A stretch of 64,000 bases of DNA. Origin: Luxibacter massiliensis (GTDB lineage: Bacteria; Bacillota; Clostridia; Lachnospirales; Lachnospiraceae). Location: NCBI RefSeq assembly GCF_900604355.1, contig NZ_UWOE01000001.1:1674001-1738000 (forward strand), in the 5' to 3' direction. The notes under the pieces are model-generated. The model was not told the DNA's origin. It worked only from the letters and a program-made list of their open reading frames with translations, and did not search any database. Shown piece by piece: positions 17,914 through 26,301 of the stretch. A program made the translations under genes and the position numbers. The stretch's first letter is position 1. Every line of letters begins with the position of its first letter.

Positions 17914-18070
17914 TTCTATAACAATCTGTATGGCCTGGATGGTGCATTTTATCCCGGTCGTCCCCGTGACGTTTCCGTTACCGGCCCAGTTTGTCCAACC
18001 GTGTTATCCAAATGTACCCGGTACTTGAAATTCCCGGAAGGGAGTCCGGTGATTGTAAGATCGATAGCTT
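17911..18070 (-). pseudogene. Broken ChW-repeat fragment
   Basis: Read on the minus strand, one frame gives LPSGNFKYRVHLDN and the next frame continues GWTNWAGNGNVTGTTG and ends IQAIQIVIE before a stop at 17911-17913. Together these match the ChW (clostridial hydrophobic Trp) repeat pattern of surface proteins (YxxHVxNxGW..W..NG..AGTTG....EAIxI). One missing base between the halves breaks the frame, and nothing upstream is open. It is therefore the C-terminal remnant of a lost cell-wall-associated protein. The family assignment is by motif only. Confidence 0.5.
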
Positions 18071-18180
18071 TAAGCAAAAAATAATTATCAAAATAATACA
18101 AAAATATGAAGAAGTATGCATGTATACTATTATAAAGTTATAATTCGAATGTGTTTTAAAAAAATACAATCTCCTTCAAA

Positions 18181-18549
18181 TCACCCTAGATAAATGGTAT
18201 TATTGTATACAATTACTAAATATTCCCCTGCATGGAGTTCATCCGTGCTCAAAGAATTAATTTCCTTTATTTCTTCTATATATGATGAAACAGAATCATA
18301 ATCTTCTGTTATATAAAGTGATGCAATGTCCCACAGATTATCTCCTGGCTGGATCTGGATACTTTTGTAATATTTAAAATCTACTGGGTCCTCTTCTGGA
18401 CTTCCGTGTGCAAAACTCAGAAGATTCCCAAATATAGTACAGGCAACAAAAATCAGGCAGATGGAGGCAATGCATAAAATAATCAGTCTTTTCACTTTAT
18501 ATCTCTGTATCCTGCTGTGTCCAAGTGTATAATAATATTGTTTATTCAT
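18181..18549 (-). CDS. LysM-domain protein, YneA-like, divergent from lexA
   Basis: A 122-residue protein with a basic N-terminus, one membrane helix (about residues 22-45) and a C-terminal LysM domain (IQPGDNLWDIASLYI, ending GEYLVIVYN). This layout and the head-to-head placement with lexA match Bacillus YneA, the SOS-induced cell division suppressor. LexA operator-like sites occupy the shared promoter region. The SOS role is inferred from synteny and operators. The gene name yneA is not assigned because sequence similarity outside LysM cannot be judged. Confidence 0.78.
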   Translation of the reverse strand: MNKQYYYTLGHSRIQRYKVKRLIILCIASICLIFVACTIFGNLLSFAHGSPEEDPVDFKYYKSIQIQPGDNLWDIASLYITEDYDSVSSYIEEIKEINSLSTDELHAGEYLVIVYNNTIYLG

Positions 18550-18597
18550 AGCTAACGTCCCCCTCTTTTGTATACTTCCCTGCTAAAATCAATATAT

Positions 18598-18697
18598 CAA
18601 ACATTTGTTCTTTTATGGGTATATTATATTACGGGAACAAATGTTTGTCAATACATTACGGGATATTTTTCGAACATATTTTCGCAACAAGTGTTTG
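18598..18697. promoter_or_regulatory. Four LexA operator-like sites between the LysM gene and lexA
   Basis: GAACAAATGTTTG occurs at 18635-18647 and as its exact reverse complement at 18598-18610. Weaker relatives are CGAACATATTTTCG at 18671-18684 and CAACAAGTGTTTG at 18685-18697. All are near-palindromes resembling the Gram-positive SOS box (CGAAC-N4-GTTCG). The last overlaps a plausible lexA -35 (TTGCCA) with a TAGTAT 17 bp further on. The first pair lies close to the LysM gene. Confidence 0.72.
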
Positions 18698-18812
18698 CCA
18701 TTTGGGACTTTATGTGATAGTATATAAATAACCTATTTAATAATATTATGAAACCGTATTTTTCTGTACGAAAATGTATTGATCTATTAATTGAATTGAG
18801 GAGGGCCTATAT

Positions 18813-19430
18813 ATGTCACAGGGTAAGATTAGTAAAAAGCAACAGGAAATTTTGGAATACATAAAATCACAGATATTGGAGAGGGGTTTTCCACCTGCGG
18901 TCCGCGAAATTTGTGAAGCTGTAAGTCTTAAATCCACTTCTTCTGTCCACTCTCATCTTGAGACACTGGAAAAAAACGGCTACATAAGAAGAGACCCGAC
19001 TAAGCCAAGAGCCATCGAGATTTTGGATGATACATTTAACTTGACAAGGCGGGAGGTAGTAAATGTGCCTTTAATCGGCCGGGTGGCTGCAGGCGAACCA
19101 TTGCTGGCCCAGGAGAATATAGAGAACTACTTTCCTGTCCCCATGGAATTTATGCCAAACGAAAAGACATTTATGCTCTCTGTGAGGGGAGAAAGTATGA
19201 TCAATGTAGGAATTTTGGACGGCGACATGGTTCTTGTCCAACAGATGCAGACAGCATCAGACGGTGATATAATTGTTGCTCTTGTGGAGGATGGAGCAAC
19301 TGTCAAAACCTTTTACAAGGAGAAGGATACCATCCGTCTCCAGCCTGAGAATGACTCTATGGAGCCTATCATTGTAAAAGAGGTGGTTATTTTGGGGAAA
19401 GTAATTGGAGTATTCCGCTTTTTTAAATAG
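18813..19430 (+). CDS. lexA: SOS repressor LexA
   Basis: Repressor that undergoes RecA-stimulated self-cleavage. The winged-helix DNA-binding domain is at residues 1-70. The Ala93-Gly94 cleavage bond lies in VAAGEP, catalytic Ser128 in RGESM, and Lys165 in GATVKTF. The length of 205 residues is typical. A GAGGAGGG ribosome site precedes the ATG. LexA-like operators upstream imply autoregulation and control of the divergent LysM gene. Confidence 0.97.
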   Translation: MSQGKISKKQQEILEYIKSQILERGFPPAVREICEAVSLKSTSSVHSHLETLEKNGYIRRDPTKPRAIEILDDTFNLTRREVVNVPLIGRVAAGEPLLAQENIENYFPVPMEFMPNEKTFMLSVRGESMINVGILDGDMVLVQQMQTASDGDIIVALVEDGATVKTFYKEKDTIRLQPENDSMEPIIVKEVVILGKVIGVFRFFK

Positions 19431-19448
19431 CTTGATATTTAGAATTAA

Positions 19449-19492
19449 ATCGGGTGAGAGTTCCTGAAAAAGATTTCTCACCCGATCTAAAA
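19449..19492. terminator. Terminator hairpin between lexA and rsfS
   Basis: ATCGGGTGAGA at 19449-19459 pairs exactly with TCTCACCCGAT at 19476-19486. It lies between convergent lexA and rsfS and so can serve both transcripts. Confidence 0.75.
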
Positions 19493-19538
19493 TAGAAAAG
19501 AACTTTATCTAAAGGCTTCTCGATGCCCAGATAAACGA

Positions 19539-19901
19539 TTATGGAAGTTCTGTTAATGTTTCTGGGTCAATTACATTTCCGTCCCGCCATATTCTTTCCA
19601 AATCATAAAAAAGGCGGTTGTCCTTATCGAATACATGTACAATAATATCGCCAAAGTCAAGCAGTACCCAGTTTCCTGTACCGTATCCTTCTCTCTGCTT
19701 TACATAATATCCGGCTTTTCCCAACTCTTCTTCTACATTGTCTACCAGTGCACGAACCTGGCTGTCATTCATGCCGTTTGCAATAATAAAATAGTCTGCA
19801 AGTACAGAAACACTGGAAATATCTATAATTCTGATATCCTCACCTTTTTTGTCATCCAGGGCACGGTATGCAATAAGTGCCATATTTTTTGAATAATCCA
19901 A
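19539..19901 (-). CDS. rsfS: Ribosomal silencing factor RsfS
   Basis: Binds ribosomal protein L14 and blocks subunit joining when nutrients are scarce. The 120-residue protein has the DUF143 signature: DYFIIANGMNDSQVRALVDNVEE and GYGTGNWVLLDFGDIIVHVF. It is the last gene of the nadD-yqeK-rsfS group on the minus strand, the standard Firmicutes order. Confidence 0.93.
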   Translation of the reverse strand: MDYSKNMALIAYRALDDKKGEDIRIIDISSVSVLADYFIIANGMNDSQVRALVDNVEEELGKAGYYVKQREGYGTGNWVLLDFGDIIVHVFDKDNRLFYDLERIWRDGNVIDPETLTELP

Positions 19902-19972
19902 TCTATTTATCTCCTTCCCTTTTCGTTATTTGAGAGTTTTTATGCCTAAAGAGTATTTCAGGCATATGCCTT

Positions 19973-20554
19973 TTATATGGGCAGGCACCCCTGATTTTTA
20001 TAAAATTCATAAGTCATTCTGGTCAGAGGGTCTACCTGGGCCCCTGTATAATCTAAGTACTTTAATGTTGATTCTGCACATAGGCATACGGCCCTATCAA
20101 TCTCATGGAAAGCAAGGCTGCGCACCTCAGGCAGTGCAGGGATCATCTTCCGCCCTGGCTCCATAAAATCAGCCAGGTATACAATCTTTTCCAAAAGATT
20201 CATATCAGGTTTCCCTGTGGTGTGGTAAAGAATTGCGTTTAAAATCCTGGGGTTCTTTATTTTATATTCATATTCTGCCAGATATGCGCCAATCTTTGCG
20301 TGGATTAATGCAGGAATATTTAACTCTGCCTGTATCAGTTTAATCTCATGCTCCTTGCAAAAGTTCATCTGTTCTTGTACAGAGCCATATTTCCCGCAGT
20401 CATGCAGCAATCCAGATAATATTGCTTCCTGCAGATCTGTGCCATGGCACATCGCCAGTGCGGCTGCTGTATACATAACACCCAGCGTGTGCTGATACCG
20501 GCCTGGTTTTAACTTCTTCTCCAATTTTGTTTGAATTGCTTGTGGGTCTGGCAT
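19973..20554 (-). CDS. yqeK: YqeK-type HD-domain diadenosine tetraphosphatase
   Basis: HD-superfamily phosphohydrolase that in Bacillota splits Ap4A symmetrically to ADP (family knowledge). Metal-binding residues include the His of QHTLGV and the HD pair of LLHDCGKY. ATG 20554 is preceded by GAGGAATAATATT; a longer reading into nadD has no ribosome site. It lies 4 bp after nadD. Confidence 0.9.
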   Translation of the reverse strand: MPDPQAIQTKLEKKLKPGRYQHTLGVMYTAAALAMCHGTDLQEAILSGLLHDCGKYGSVQEQMNFCKEHEIKLIQAELNIPALIHAKIGAYLAEYEYKIKNPRILNAILYHTTGKPDMNLLEKIVYLADFMEPGRKMIPALPEVRSLAFHEIDRAVCLCAESTLKYLDYTGAQVDPLTRMTYEFYKNQGCLPI

Positions 20555-20558
20555 AATA

Positions 20559-21215
20559 TTATTCCTCTTTACTTTTTGTAGGTGTCTTATTTTGTGTGCT
20601 GTTGGACTCATCTGTATTTAGGTAAAGCTTATGCTTTTTAATATATTCTGCCACCGCATCCGGGACCATATAATGGACAGTCAGGCCTTTAGAAGCACGT
20701 TCCCTTATTGTAGTAGAAGATATTTCCAACAGCGGCGCCCTCAGAAGTTTGATATCTGCATTATATGTCTTGTGCAGATATGCGATCTGCCTCTCCATAT
20801 CCCGCACATCTTTGTCGTCGCGCATGGCAGCCAGTATAGTGCAAGTGGGGAATATTTCCCGGAAATATTTCCATTCTTCTATAGCAAATAAGGAATCAGC
20901 GCCAAGAATAAAATAAAATTGGTTATCTGGATACATTTTATGAAAGTCCAGCATTGTCTGGTACGTATAGTGGATTCCCTGCTGTGCCTCATGTAGGGAC
21001 AGCCTGAAATGAGGTGCGCCGTGAATGGCCTTTTCTACCATCGAAACCCTGTGCTCCAGAATAGTATCCATATCGCCTGCGTCTTTATGCGGGGGATTCC
21101 CATTAGGAAGAAACCATATTTCGTCAAGGTTAAACTGTTCAAAGGCAAACTCCCCCAGCAGAAGATGCCCGATATGAATTGGGTCAAATGTCCCCCCCAT
21201 AATACCTATTTTCAT
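20559..21215 (-). CDS. nadD: Nicotinate-nucleotide adenylyltransferase
   Basis: Transfers AMP to nicotinate mononucleotide in NAD synthesis. It starts with the nucleotidyltransferase motif GGTFDPIHIGHL (first 20 residues) and carries the C-terminal ISSTTIRE motif. It is 218 residues long. It lies between yhbY and yqeK in the usual order. The Lys/Ser/Thr-rich C-terminal tail after the catalytic domain is a small addition. Confidence 0.95.
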   Translation of the reverse strand: MKIGIMGGTFDPIHIGHLLLGEFAFEQFNLDEIWFLPNGNPPHKDAGDMDTILEHRVSMVEKAIHGAPHFRLSLHEAQQGIHYTYQTMLDFHKMYPDNQFYFILGADSLFAIEEWKYFREIFPTCTILAAMRDDKDVRDMERQIAYLHKTYNADIKLLRAPLLEISSTTIRERASKGLTVHYMVPDAVAEYIKKHKLYLNTDESNSTQNKTPTKSKEE

Positions 21216-21221
21216 AATCTG

Positions 21222-21512
21222 TTATGGAAGCATGATTTTTTTCTTATCATCCTTCCCCTCCTTGTATAATACAATCTTTTTGCCTATCACCTGTACGACC
21301 TGTGAATGTGTCCTCTCGGCAATAATCTCAGCCAGCTTTTTGGGGTCGTCAGAGCAGTTCTGCAGCACATTGATTTTTATTAACTCTCTGGCATTTAATG
21401 CCTCAGATACCGCCTCTGTCAGGCTGGGGGTCATGCTAGACTTGCCTATCTGTAAAATGGGATCCATAGTCATGGCAAGGCTCTTTAAATAAGCTCTCTG
21501 TTTTGTTGTCAT
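21222..21512 (-). CDS. yhbY: YhbY-type CRM-domain RNA-binding protein
   Basis: A 96-residue CRS1/YhbY-domain protein associated with pre-50S ribosomes. It has the typical opening MTTKQRAYLKSLAMTMDPILQ and the GKSS and RELIKI motifs. It follows obgE and precedes nadD, a conserved Firmicutes arrangement. Confidence 0.92.
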   Translation of the reverse strand: MTTKQRAYLKSLAMTMDPILQIGKSSMTPSLTEAVSEALNARELIKINVLQNCSDDPKKLAEIIAERTHSQVVQVIGKKIVLYKEGKDDKKKIMLP

Positions 21513-21586
21513 TCTTTTATCTCCTGCTTCTTGATACTCAAAAATATTATTCTCTTACGGCCTAAACTTTATTGGGCAGAACCTTC

Positions 21587-21636
21587 CATCTAAAGGTCAT
21601 ACATTCAGGGACGCCCTCTGGGCATGCCTTATTGAA
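21587..21636. repeat. Diverged single copy of the 61-bp repeat motif
   Basis: About 40 bases here align to the array at 14735-14912 with roughly 29 identities. The shared core is AGGGA(C/T)GCCCT(C/G)TGGG(C/T)AT(G/A)CCTT followed by TG(A/G)AC. This suggests a dispersed non-coding repeat family rather than a local duplication. Confidence 0.55.
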
Positions 21637-21691
21637 CTTTAGGAATTCAATTCAATAAGTATACCGTATTGAACTACTTATGTTCAATACG
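21628..21691. terminator. Two consecutive perfect hairpins between obgE and yhbY
   Basis: CTTATTGAA (21628-21636) pairs with TTCAATAAG (21651-21659), and CGTATTGAAC (21665-21674) pairs with GTTCAATACG (21682-21691). All four arms share the TATTGAA core. They lie in a 235-bp gap between two minus-strand genes, where a single operon is usual, and could act as attenuator or RNA-processing signals. Confidence 0.6.
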
Positions 21692-21747
21692 TAGATCTAT
21701 TTGGATGGAGGCCAGCCGCCTTATCTGTGGAACCAAAAGCCTGACGG

Positions 21748-23031
21748 CTATTTATAGTAGTCAAACTGGAGGCCATACATTTTTACAGTGTCCCCCTCCT
21801 GGATTCCTGCTTTTTCCAGGTCATCCAGTATCCCAGATTCTTTCAGGAATTTCTGGAAGAATGCAAATCCTTTCTCTGAATCCAGATTCGTATAACCAAG
21901 CATTTTTTCGATTTTAGGTCCTTCCACAACGTATACATCATTTTCTTTTACTACAGTATAAGGTAGATCCTCATACATCAGCTCCTCCTCAGGAAAATAT
22001 TCCTGCTCAAATATGACAGGGGGACTGTCCAGTTCAGCAAGTCTGCTGCTGACATAATAGAGAAGCTTATCTATTCCCTGCCCAGATACGCCTGAGATTG
22101 GAAATACCCGGATGCCTTGGGGTTCAAATCTTTTCTTGAGCCTTTCTACGGGATCCTCATCCTCATGGTAAATCAAATCGATTTTATTAGCAGCAATTAC
22201 CTGAGGGCGTTCTGCAATCTCTGGATTATAAGACTTTAACTCAGCATTGATTTTATGAATATCCTCTACCGGGTCACGGCCTTCTGTCCCAGCAGCATCT
22301 ACTACATGTATCATCATTTTCGTGCGCTCAATATGGCGCAGAAATTCATGTCCCAGGCCTACACCTTCTGAGGCGCCTTCTATAAGTCCTGGTATATCTG
22401 CCATAACAAACCCCTTCCCTCCCTCCAGGTCTACAACACCCAAATTGGGGTTAATCGTAGTGAAATGATAATTTGCAATCTTGGGATCTGCATTTGTTAC
22501 TCTGGACAAAAGGGTGGATTTCCCCACATTCGGAAAGCCTATCAGCCCTACGTCTGCAATGACTTTTAACTCTAAATTCACTTCCAATTCCATAGATGGC
22601 TGGCCTGGCTGTGCGTATTTAGGAACCTGCATGGTTGATGTGGCGAAATGCTGGTTTCCCAATCCGCCCTTGCCTCCTTTTAGGACAACCTGACGCTGGT
22701 TATCGCCTGACATATCGGCAATTACTTTTCCTGAGCGGGACTCCTTAACAACTGTCCCTTCTGGGACCATAATAACCAGGTCCTTCCCGTCCTTTCCATG
22801 GCAGCGCCGTTTTCCGCCCTGTTCACCGTCACCGGCAGTGTATTTTCTCCGGTGCCTGAAATCGGCCAGAGTATTTAAACCCTTGTCCACCTGGAAAATC
22901 AGATCTCCGCCTCTGCCGCCGTCGCCGCCGTCTGGTCCGCCGTTGGGGACATACAGTTCCCGGCGGAAACTCATGTGGCCGTCTCCTCCCTTACCGGAGC
23001 GTATTAGTATTTTTGCTCTGTCTGCAAACAT
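21748..23031 (-). CDS. obgE: GTPase ObgE/CgtA
   Basis: Ribosome-associated GTPase required for 50S assembly and the stringent response. The glycine-rich Obg domain (residues 1-158) is followed by the G domain (GFPNVGKST, DIPGLIEGA, AANKIDL) and a C-terminal OCT domain (about 350-427). The length is 427 residues. It lies in the L21-Prp-L27-Obg block. Confidence 0.97.
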   Translation of the reverse strand: MFADRAKILIRSGKGGDGHMSFRRELYVPNGGPDGGDGGRGGDLIFQVDKGLNTLADFRHRRKYTAGDGEQGGKRRCHGKDGKDLVIMVPEGTVVKESRSGKVIADMSGDNQRQVVLKGGKGGLGNQHFATSTMQVPKYAQPGQPSMELEVNLELKVIADVGLIGFPNVGKSTLLSRVTNADPKIANYHFTTINPNLGVVDLEGGKGFVMADIPGLIEGASEGVGLGHEFLRHIERTKMMIHVVDAAGTEGRDPVEDIHKINAELKSYNPEIAERPQVIAANKIDLIYHEDEDPVERLKKRFEPQGIRVFPISGVSGQGIDKLLYYVSSRLAELDSPPVIFEQEYFPEEELMYEDLPYTVVKENDVYVVEGPKIEKMLGYTNLDSEKGFAFFQKFLKESGILDDLEKAGIQEGDTVKMYGLQFDYYK

Positions 23032-23186
23032 ATGTGCAATCTCTCCTGTTTACTATATTTTCCAACATATATTGTTTCATTATACCACACTGGTTATTCT
23101 TTTACTATGGAAAGAGTCCGATTCATCTTTTTATAAACCCTTAGGCCATAAAATTTGGACGCGCCCATTGACATTTTAATATTACA

Positions 23187-23216
23187 AAAAGAAACCTCAG
23201 ACTATCCGTCTGAGGC
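23187..23216 (-). terminator. rpmA terminator
   Basis: CCTCAGAC and GTCTGAGG (23195-23202 and 23208-23215) form an 8-bp stem with a 5-nt loop. On the minus strand it is followed by TTTCTTTTT. It lies 20 bp past the L27 stop, so obgE probably also has its own promoter. Confidence 0.85.
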
Positions 23217-23235
23217 CTTGTGTAATGTACGATGA

Positions 23236-23520
23236 TTATTCAGCTACCGGGTAGATAGAAACCTGTTTCTTATCTCTTCCCTTTCTCTCGTATCTTACGA
23301 CACCGTCTACCAGTGCAAACAAAGTGTCATCTCTGCCACGCCCTACATTCACACCCGGATGAATCCTTGTTCCGCGCTGTCTGTAAAGAATGTTGCCTGC
23401 TTTCACGAACTGTCCGTCAGCTCTTTTGGCGCCCAATCTTTTGGACTCAGAATCACGTCCGTTCTTGGAAGAACCAACTCCCTTTTTATGAGCAAAATAC
23501 TGAAGGTTCAATTTCATCAT
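23236..23520 (-). CDS. rpmA: Ribosomal protein bL27 with cleavable N-terminal extension
   Basis: 50S subunit protein near the peptidyl transferase centre. The start is taken as the ATGATG at 23520, with GGAGGTGTAATACC upstream. The N-terminus MMKLNLQYFAHKKG carries the Firmicutes extension that the Prp protease removes at the F-A junction. The prp gene is directly upstream. The rest matches bL27 (GVGSSKNGRDSESKRLG, then GTRIHPG). Confidence 0.97.
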   Translation of the reverse strand: MMKLNLQYFAHKKGVGSSKNGRDSESKRLGAKRADGQFVKAGNILYRQRGTRIHPGVNVGRGRDDTLFALVDGVVRYERKGRDKKQVSIYPVAE

Positions 23521-23524
23521 GGTA

Positions 23525-23866
23525 TTACACCTCCTTGAAAATAATATCAATATATGGTTCATAACTGCCGTCGTCCTCTATCTCCTCTAAACCCAGGATC
23601 ATAGTTTTTAACAGCAGTTCAGCTTCGTGTGTCGGTTTTTTAGTGAAGCGGAACTCAATGAATCCCCCGCTTTCATCTGCATCATCAGTCACAAGAGATG
23701 TCTCATCGGAAGTGTACTTCTCAATGGCATTCATAGTATTGATTATCAGAACAGACGCTGCCGCACATACAATATCCATACCCGCATCGGCATAACCCGC
23801 ATGTCCCTTTGCGTCAAATCCAACATACTCGTGCTTATCAGTTTTGTAAATGGTTACCTGGATCAT
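23525..23866 (-). CDS. prp: Ribosomal-processing cysteine protease Prp
   Basis: Cysteine protease that trims the N-terminal extension of L27. The active-site His22 and Cys34 are visible in GHAGYADAGMDIVCAA, with an Asp at 31. The length is 113 residues. It lies between L21 and L27 genes, as in all Firmicutes that carry the extended L27. Confidence 0.94.
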   Translation of the reverse strand: MIQVTIYKTDKHEYVGFDAKGHAGYADAGMDIVCAAASVLIINTMNAIEKYTSDETSLVTDDADESGGFIEFRFTKKPTHEAELLLKTMILGLEEIEDDGSYEPYIDIIFKEV

Positions 23867-23878
23867 ATAACCACCGGG

Positions 23879-24187
23879 TTAAGCGTTAATCTTTTCGATC
23901 TTAACCGCTGTATACTGTTGTCTGTGTCCATTCTTTTTATGGTATCCGGTTTTTCTCTTATACTTGTAGACAATGATTTTTTTGCCTTTTCCGTTCTCAA
24001 GGACAGAAGCCGTAACTGTTGCACCTGCTACAGTCGGATTCCCGACAACAAGCTTGTCATTGTTTACTGCAAGAACCTGGTCAAACGTATAAGTCTCTCC
24101 AGCTTCTACCCCAAGTTTTTCTACTTTAATGATATCGCCTTCAGCTACTTTGTACTGTTTACCACCTGTTGCTATAATCGCGTACAT
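23879..24187 (-). CDS. rplU: Ribosomal protein bL21
   Basis: 50S subunit protein. It opens MYAIIATGGKQYKVAEGD and ends YKRKTGYHKKNGHRQQYT, both bL21 signatures. The start at 24187 has AGGAGGTG upstream. It is the first gene of the L21-Prp-L27 operon. Confidence 0.97.
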   Translation of the reverse strand: MYAIIATGGKQYKVAEGDIIKVEKLGVEAGETYTFDQVLAVNNDKLVVGNPTVAGATVTASVLENGKGKKIIVYKYKRKTGYHKKNGHRQQYTAVKIEKINA

Positions 24188-24194
24188 ATGGCAC

Positions 24195-24285
24195 CTCCTA
24201 TTATCATTACTCGCCAACTTCGGTGTCTGTCAATGGCAGAACTTTAAAACCTTATTGTGCGGCATACCGTTGTAGTATATCATAT
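24195..24285 (-). promoter_or_regulatory. Possible L21 operon leader
   Basis: The roughly 100 nt upstream of rplU are non-coding and contain short inverted repeats (GCCA/TGGC near 24213-24234). Firmicutes L21 operons often have an autoregulatory leader RNA. The match here is by position, and the pairing seen is weak. Confidence 0.3.
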
Positions 24286-24374
24286 ATAATTTTATAAAGT
24301 CAAGAGATTTACAGTATTTTCTTCTAAAACCAGAGGCCATCTGTAATCTGGGATAAAAGCCTGCATATTCTCTA

Positions 24375-24788
24375 TTATTTATCACAATCCCCTAATTTAT
24401 CATAACAATATTCAATAATACTCCTCCTGGTTATGATGCCAATAAATTTATTCTGGTCATCCACCACCGGGACAAAATTTTGGTTCATCGCTTTTTTTAC
24501 AAGATCCTCCATGTCTGCATCTGCAGCTACTACATCGAAATGAGCCTTGCGTGGGAAATCTCTTATAAAAACATTTTCTGCACCTTTAATATCCAGATTA
24601 TTATAGTCCTTGATTCCCCAGAGCAAATCCCCTTCAGTAACCGTACCGGCAAATTCCCCATCTCTGTTTAGCATTGGGATAGCAGAATACTTATGGTACT
24701 CCATAGTCTCAAGAACCTGGCGAAGCGTGCAGTCATTATAAATGTAAGCAACATCACTTTTAGGCTTTAAAAAGAACAGGATATTCAT
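24375..24788 (-). CDS. CBS-domain pair protein
   Basis: About 137 residues made almost entirely of two CBS motifs (YHKYSAIPMLNRDGEFAGTV and MNQNFVPVVDDQNKFIGIIT), a module that binds adenine nucleotides. ATG 24788 is preferred to the upstream alternative because the CBS fold begins there and AAGAAGG lies upstream. The target process is unknown. It is the last gene before a strong hairpin region separating it from aspartokinase. Confidence 0.85.
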   Translation of the reverse strand: MNILFFLKPKSDVAYIYNDCTLRQVLETMEYHKYSAIPMLNRDGEFAGTVTEGDLLWGIKDYNNLDIKGAENVFIRDFPRKAHFDVVAADADMEDLVKKAMNQNFVPVVDDQNKFIGIITRRSIIEYCYDKLGDCDK

Positions 24789-24896
24789 AATAACAGGATA
24801 CCTTCTTTCGTATAAAAAATTCAGTTTTCTATTTGTATTCACGTGGGCAACGATCCAAGCGGACAGGTAAACATGTCCATTTGGCGGCAGCCGCGA

Positions 24897-24968
24897 GGGT
24901 CAAAACCCCCGATGCCTGCATCGCTGCTAGTTTGATGCCCCGTATGCTTGCGTCGGGGGACTTTGACG
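24897..24968. repeat. GC-rich imperfect inverted repeat (26-bp arms)
   Basis: Arms 24897-24922 and about 24943-24968 match at roughly 20 of 26 positions, including TCGGGGG and TTTGAC blocks, and enclose GCTGCTAGTTTGATGCC. It lies in the 190-bp gap between aspartokinase and the CBS gene, both minus strand. It is probably a terminator or a REP-like element. Confidence 0.6.
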
Positions 24969-24981
24969 TTCTAAACACAAA

Positions 24982-26301
24982 TTATATCTGTGTAACCACA
25001 AAGATTTCATATAATGCACGGATGGCGTTTTTGAAGTCGTCGTGTCTGACACCTACAATAATATTCAACTCGCTGGAACCCTGGTCGATCATCTTCACAT
25101 TGATATGGGCATGGGCAAGGGCGGAAAAAATTCTGCCGGCTGTACCCCGGGTGGCTTTCATGCCCCGGCCCACAATGGCAATAAGCGCAAGATCAGACTC
25201 CAGCTCTATATGATCTGGCTGCAGTACCTTGTGTATGCCGGCCAGAACCCTTTGTTCCTTTTCTTCAAACTCATCTTTATGCACAAAAATTGTCATTGTA
25301 TCAATTCCAGAAGGCATATGTTCTATAGAAATATTATTTTCTTCAAAAATATGCAGTGCCTTACGGCAAAAACCAATCTCTGAATTCATCATTGCCTTTT
25401 CAATGGTAACGGCCGCAAAACCGTCAGTCCCCGCAATCCCTGTAATTGTATATTTAGGCTGTCGGCAGGTACCCTCTACAATCAATGTGCCTTTATCTTC
25501 AGGTGCATTTGTATTACGGATATTAATGGGGATTCCGGCTTTCCGCACTGGAAAAATTGCATCTTCATGGAGAACACTGGCACCCATGTAGGAAAGTTCC
25601 CTTAACTCCCTATAGGTAATGGTTTCAATAGATTTGGGATTCTTCACAATCCTCGGGTCGGCAATCAGAAAGCCAGACACATCCGTCCAGTTTTCATACA
25701 GATCCGCCCCCACGGCGAGGGCCACCAGCGAACCCGTAATGTCAGAACCTCCCCGGGAGAAAGTTACAATTTTCCCGGAATCCTTGGCCCCGTAAAAGCC
25801 TGGTACTACGGCTCCCTTGGTTCCCTCAAGGCGCGCTGCCAAAAGTTCGTTCGTGACATCTCCCAAGAAAGAGCCATCCTCATCGAACCGGACAACCTCG
25901 GCCGCATCAATAAAATCAAATCCAAGATAAGAGGCCATAATTTTACCATTCAGATATTCGCCCCTGGAAGCGGCGTAGTCTCTACCAATCTTTTTCCCAA
26001 AATTCTCCCGTATAATCTCAAAATCTTTATCCAGGGAAAGAGCCAGCCCCAACCCACTAATAATTTCTTTATATCGTTCATGGATTACAGCAAGGGAGTC
26101 TGTAAATTTCTTTTCTTTGATTGCCGCGCCATAGCAGCTGTAAAGCATGTCAGTGACCTTTGTGTCCCCTGAAAACCGCTTGCCTGGTGCAGATGGAACC
26201 ACAAATCTCCTGGATTCATCTGCGCGTATAATGCTACCGGCCTTTTTAAATTGCTCCGCACTTGCCAGAGAACTTCCGCCAAATTTAACTACTTTTTTCA
26301 T
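24982..26301 (-). CDS. Aspartate kinase
   Basis: Phosphorylates aspartate in the first step of the lysine, threonine and methionine pathway. The N-terminal kinase motif VVKFGGSSLA, the catalytic-domain segment FSRGGSDITGSLVA and two C-terminal ACT domains (about residues 300-439) are present. The length of 439 residues fits the monofunctional Clostridial form. Which end product inhibits it cannot be told. No lysine-riboswitch-like leader was recognised upstream. Confidence 0.94.
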   Translation of the reverse strand: MKKVVKFGGSSLASAEQFKKAGSIIRADESRRFVVPSAPGKRFSGDTKVTDMLYSCYGAAIKEKKFTDSLAVIHERYKEIISGLGLALSLDKDFEIIRENFGKKIGRDYAASRGEYLNGKIMASYLGFDFIDAAEVVRFDEDGSFLGDVTNELLAARLEGTKGAVVPGFYGAKDSGKIVTFSRGGSDITGSLVALAVGADLYENWTDVSGFLIADPRIVKNPKSIETITYRELRELSYMGASVLHEDAIFPVRKAGIPINIRNTNAPEDKGTLIVEGTCRQPKYTITGIAGTDGFAAVTIEKAMMNSEIGFCRKALHIFEENNISIEHMPSGIDTMTIFVHKDEFEEKEQRVLAGIHKVLQPDHIELESDLALIAIVGRGMKATRGTAGRIFSALAHAHINVKMIDQGSSELNIIVGVRHDDFKNAIRALYEIFVVTQI

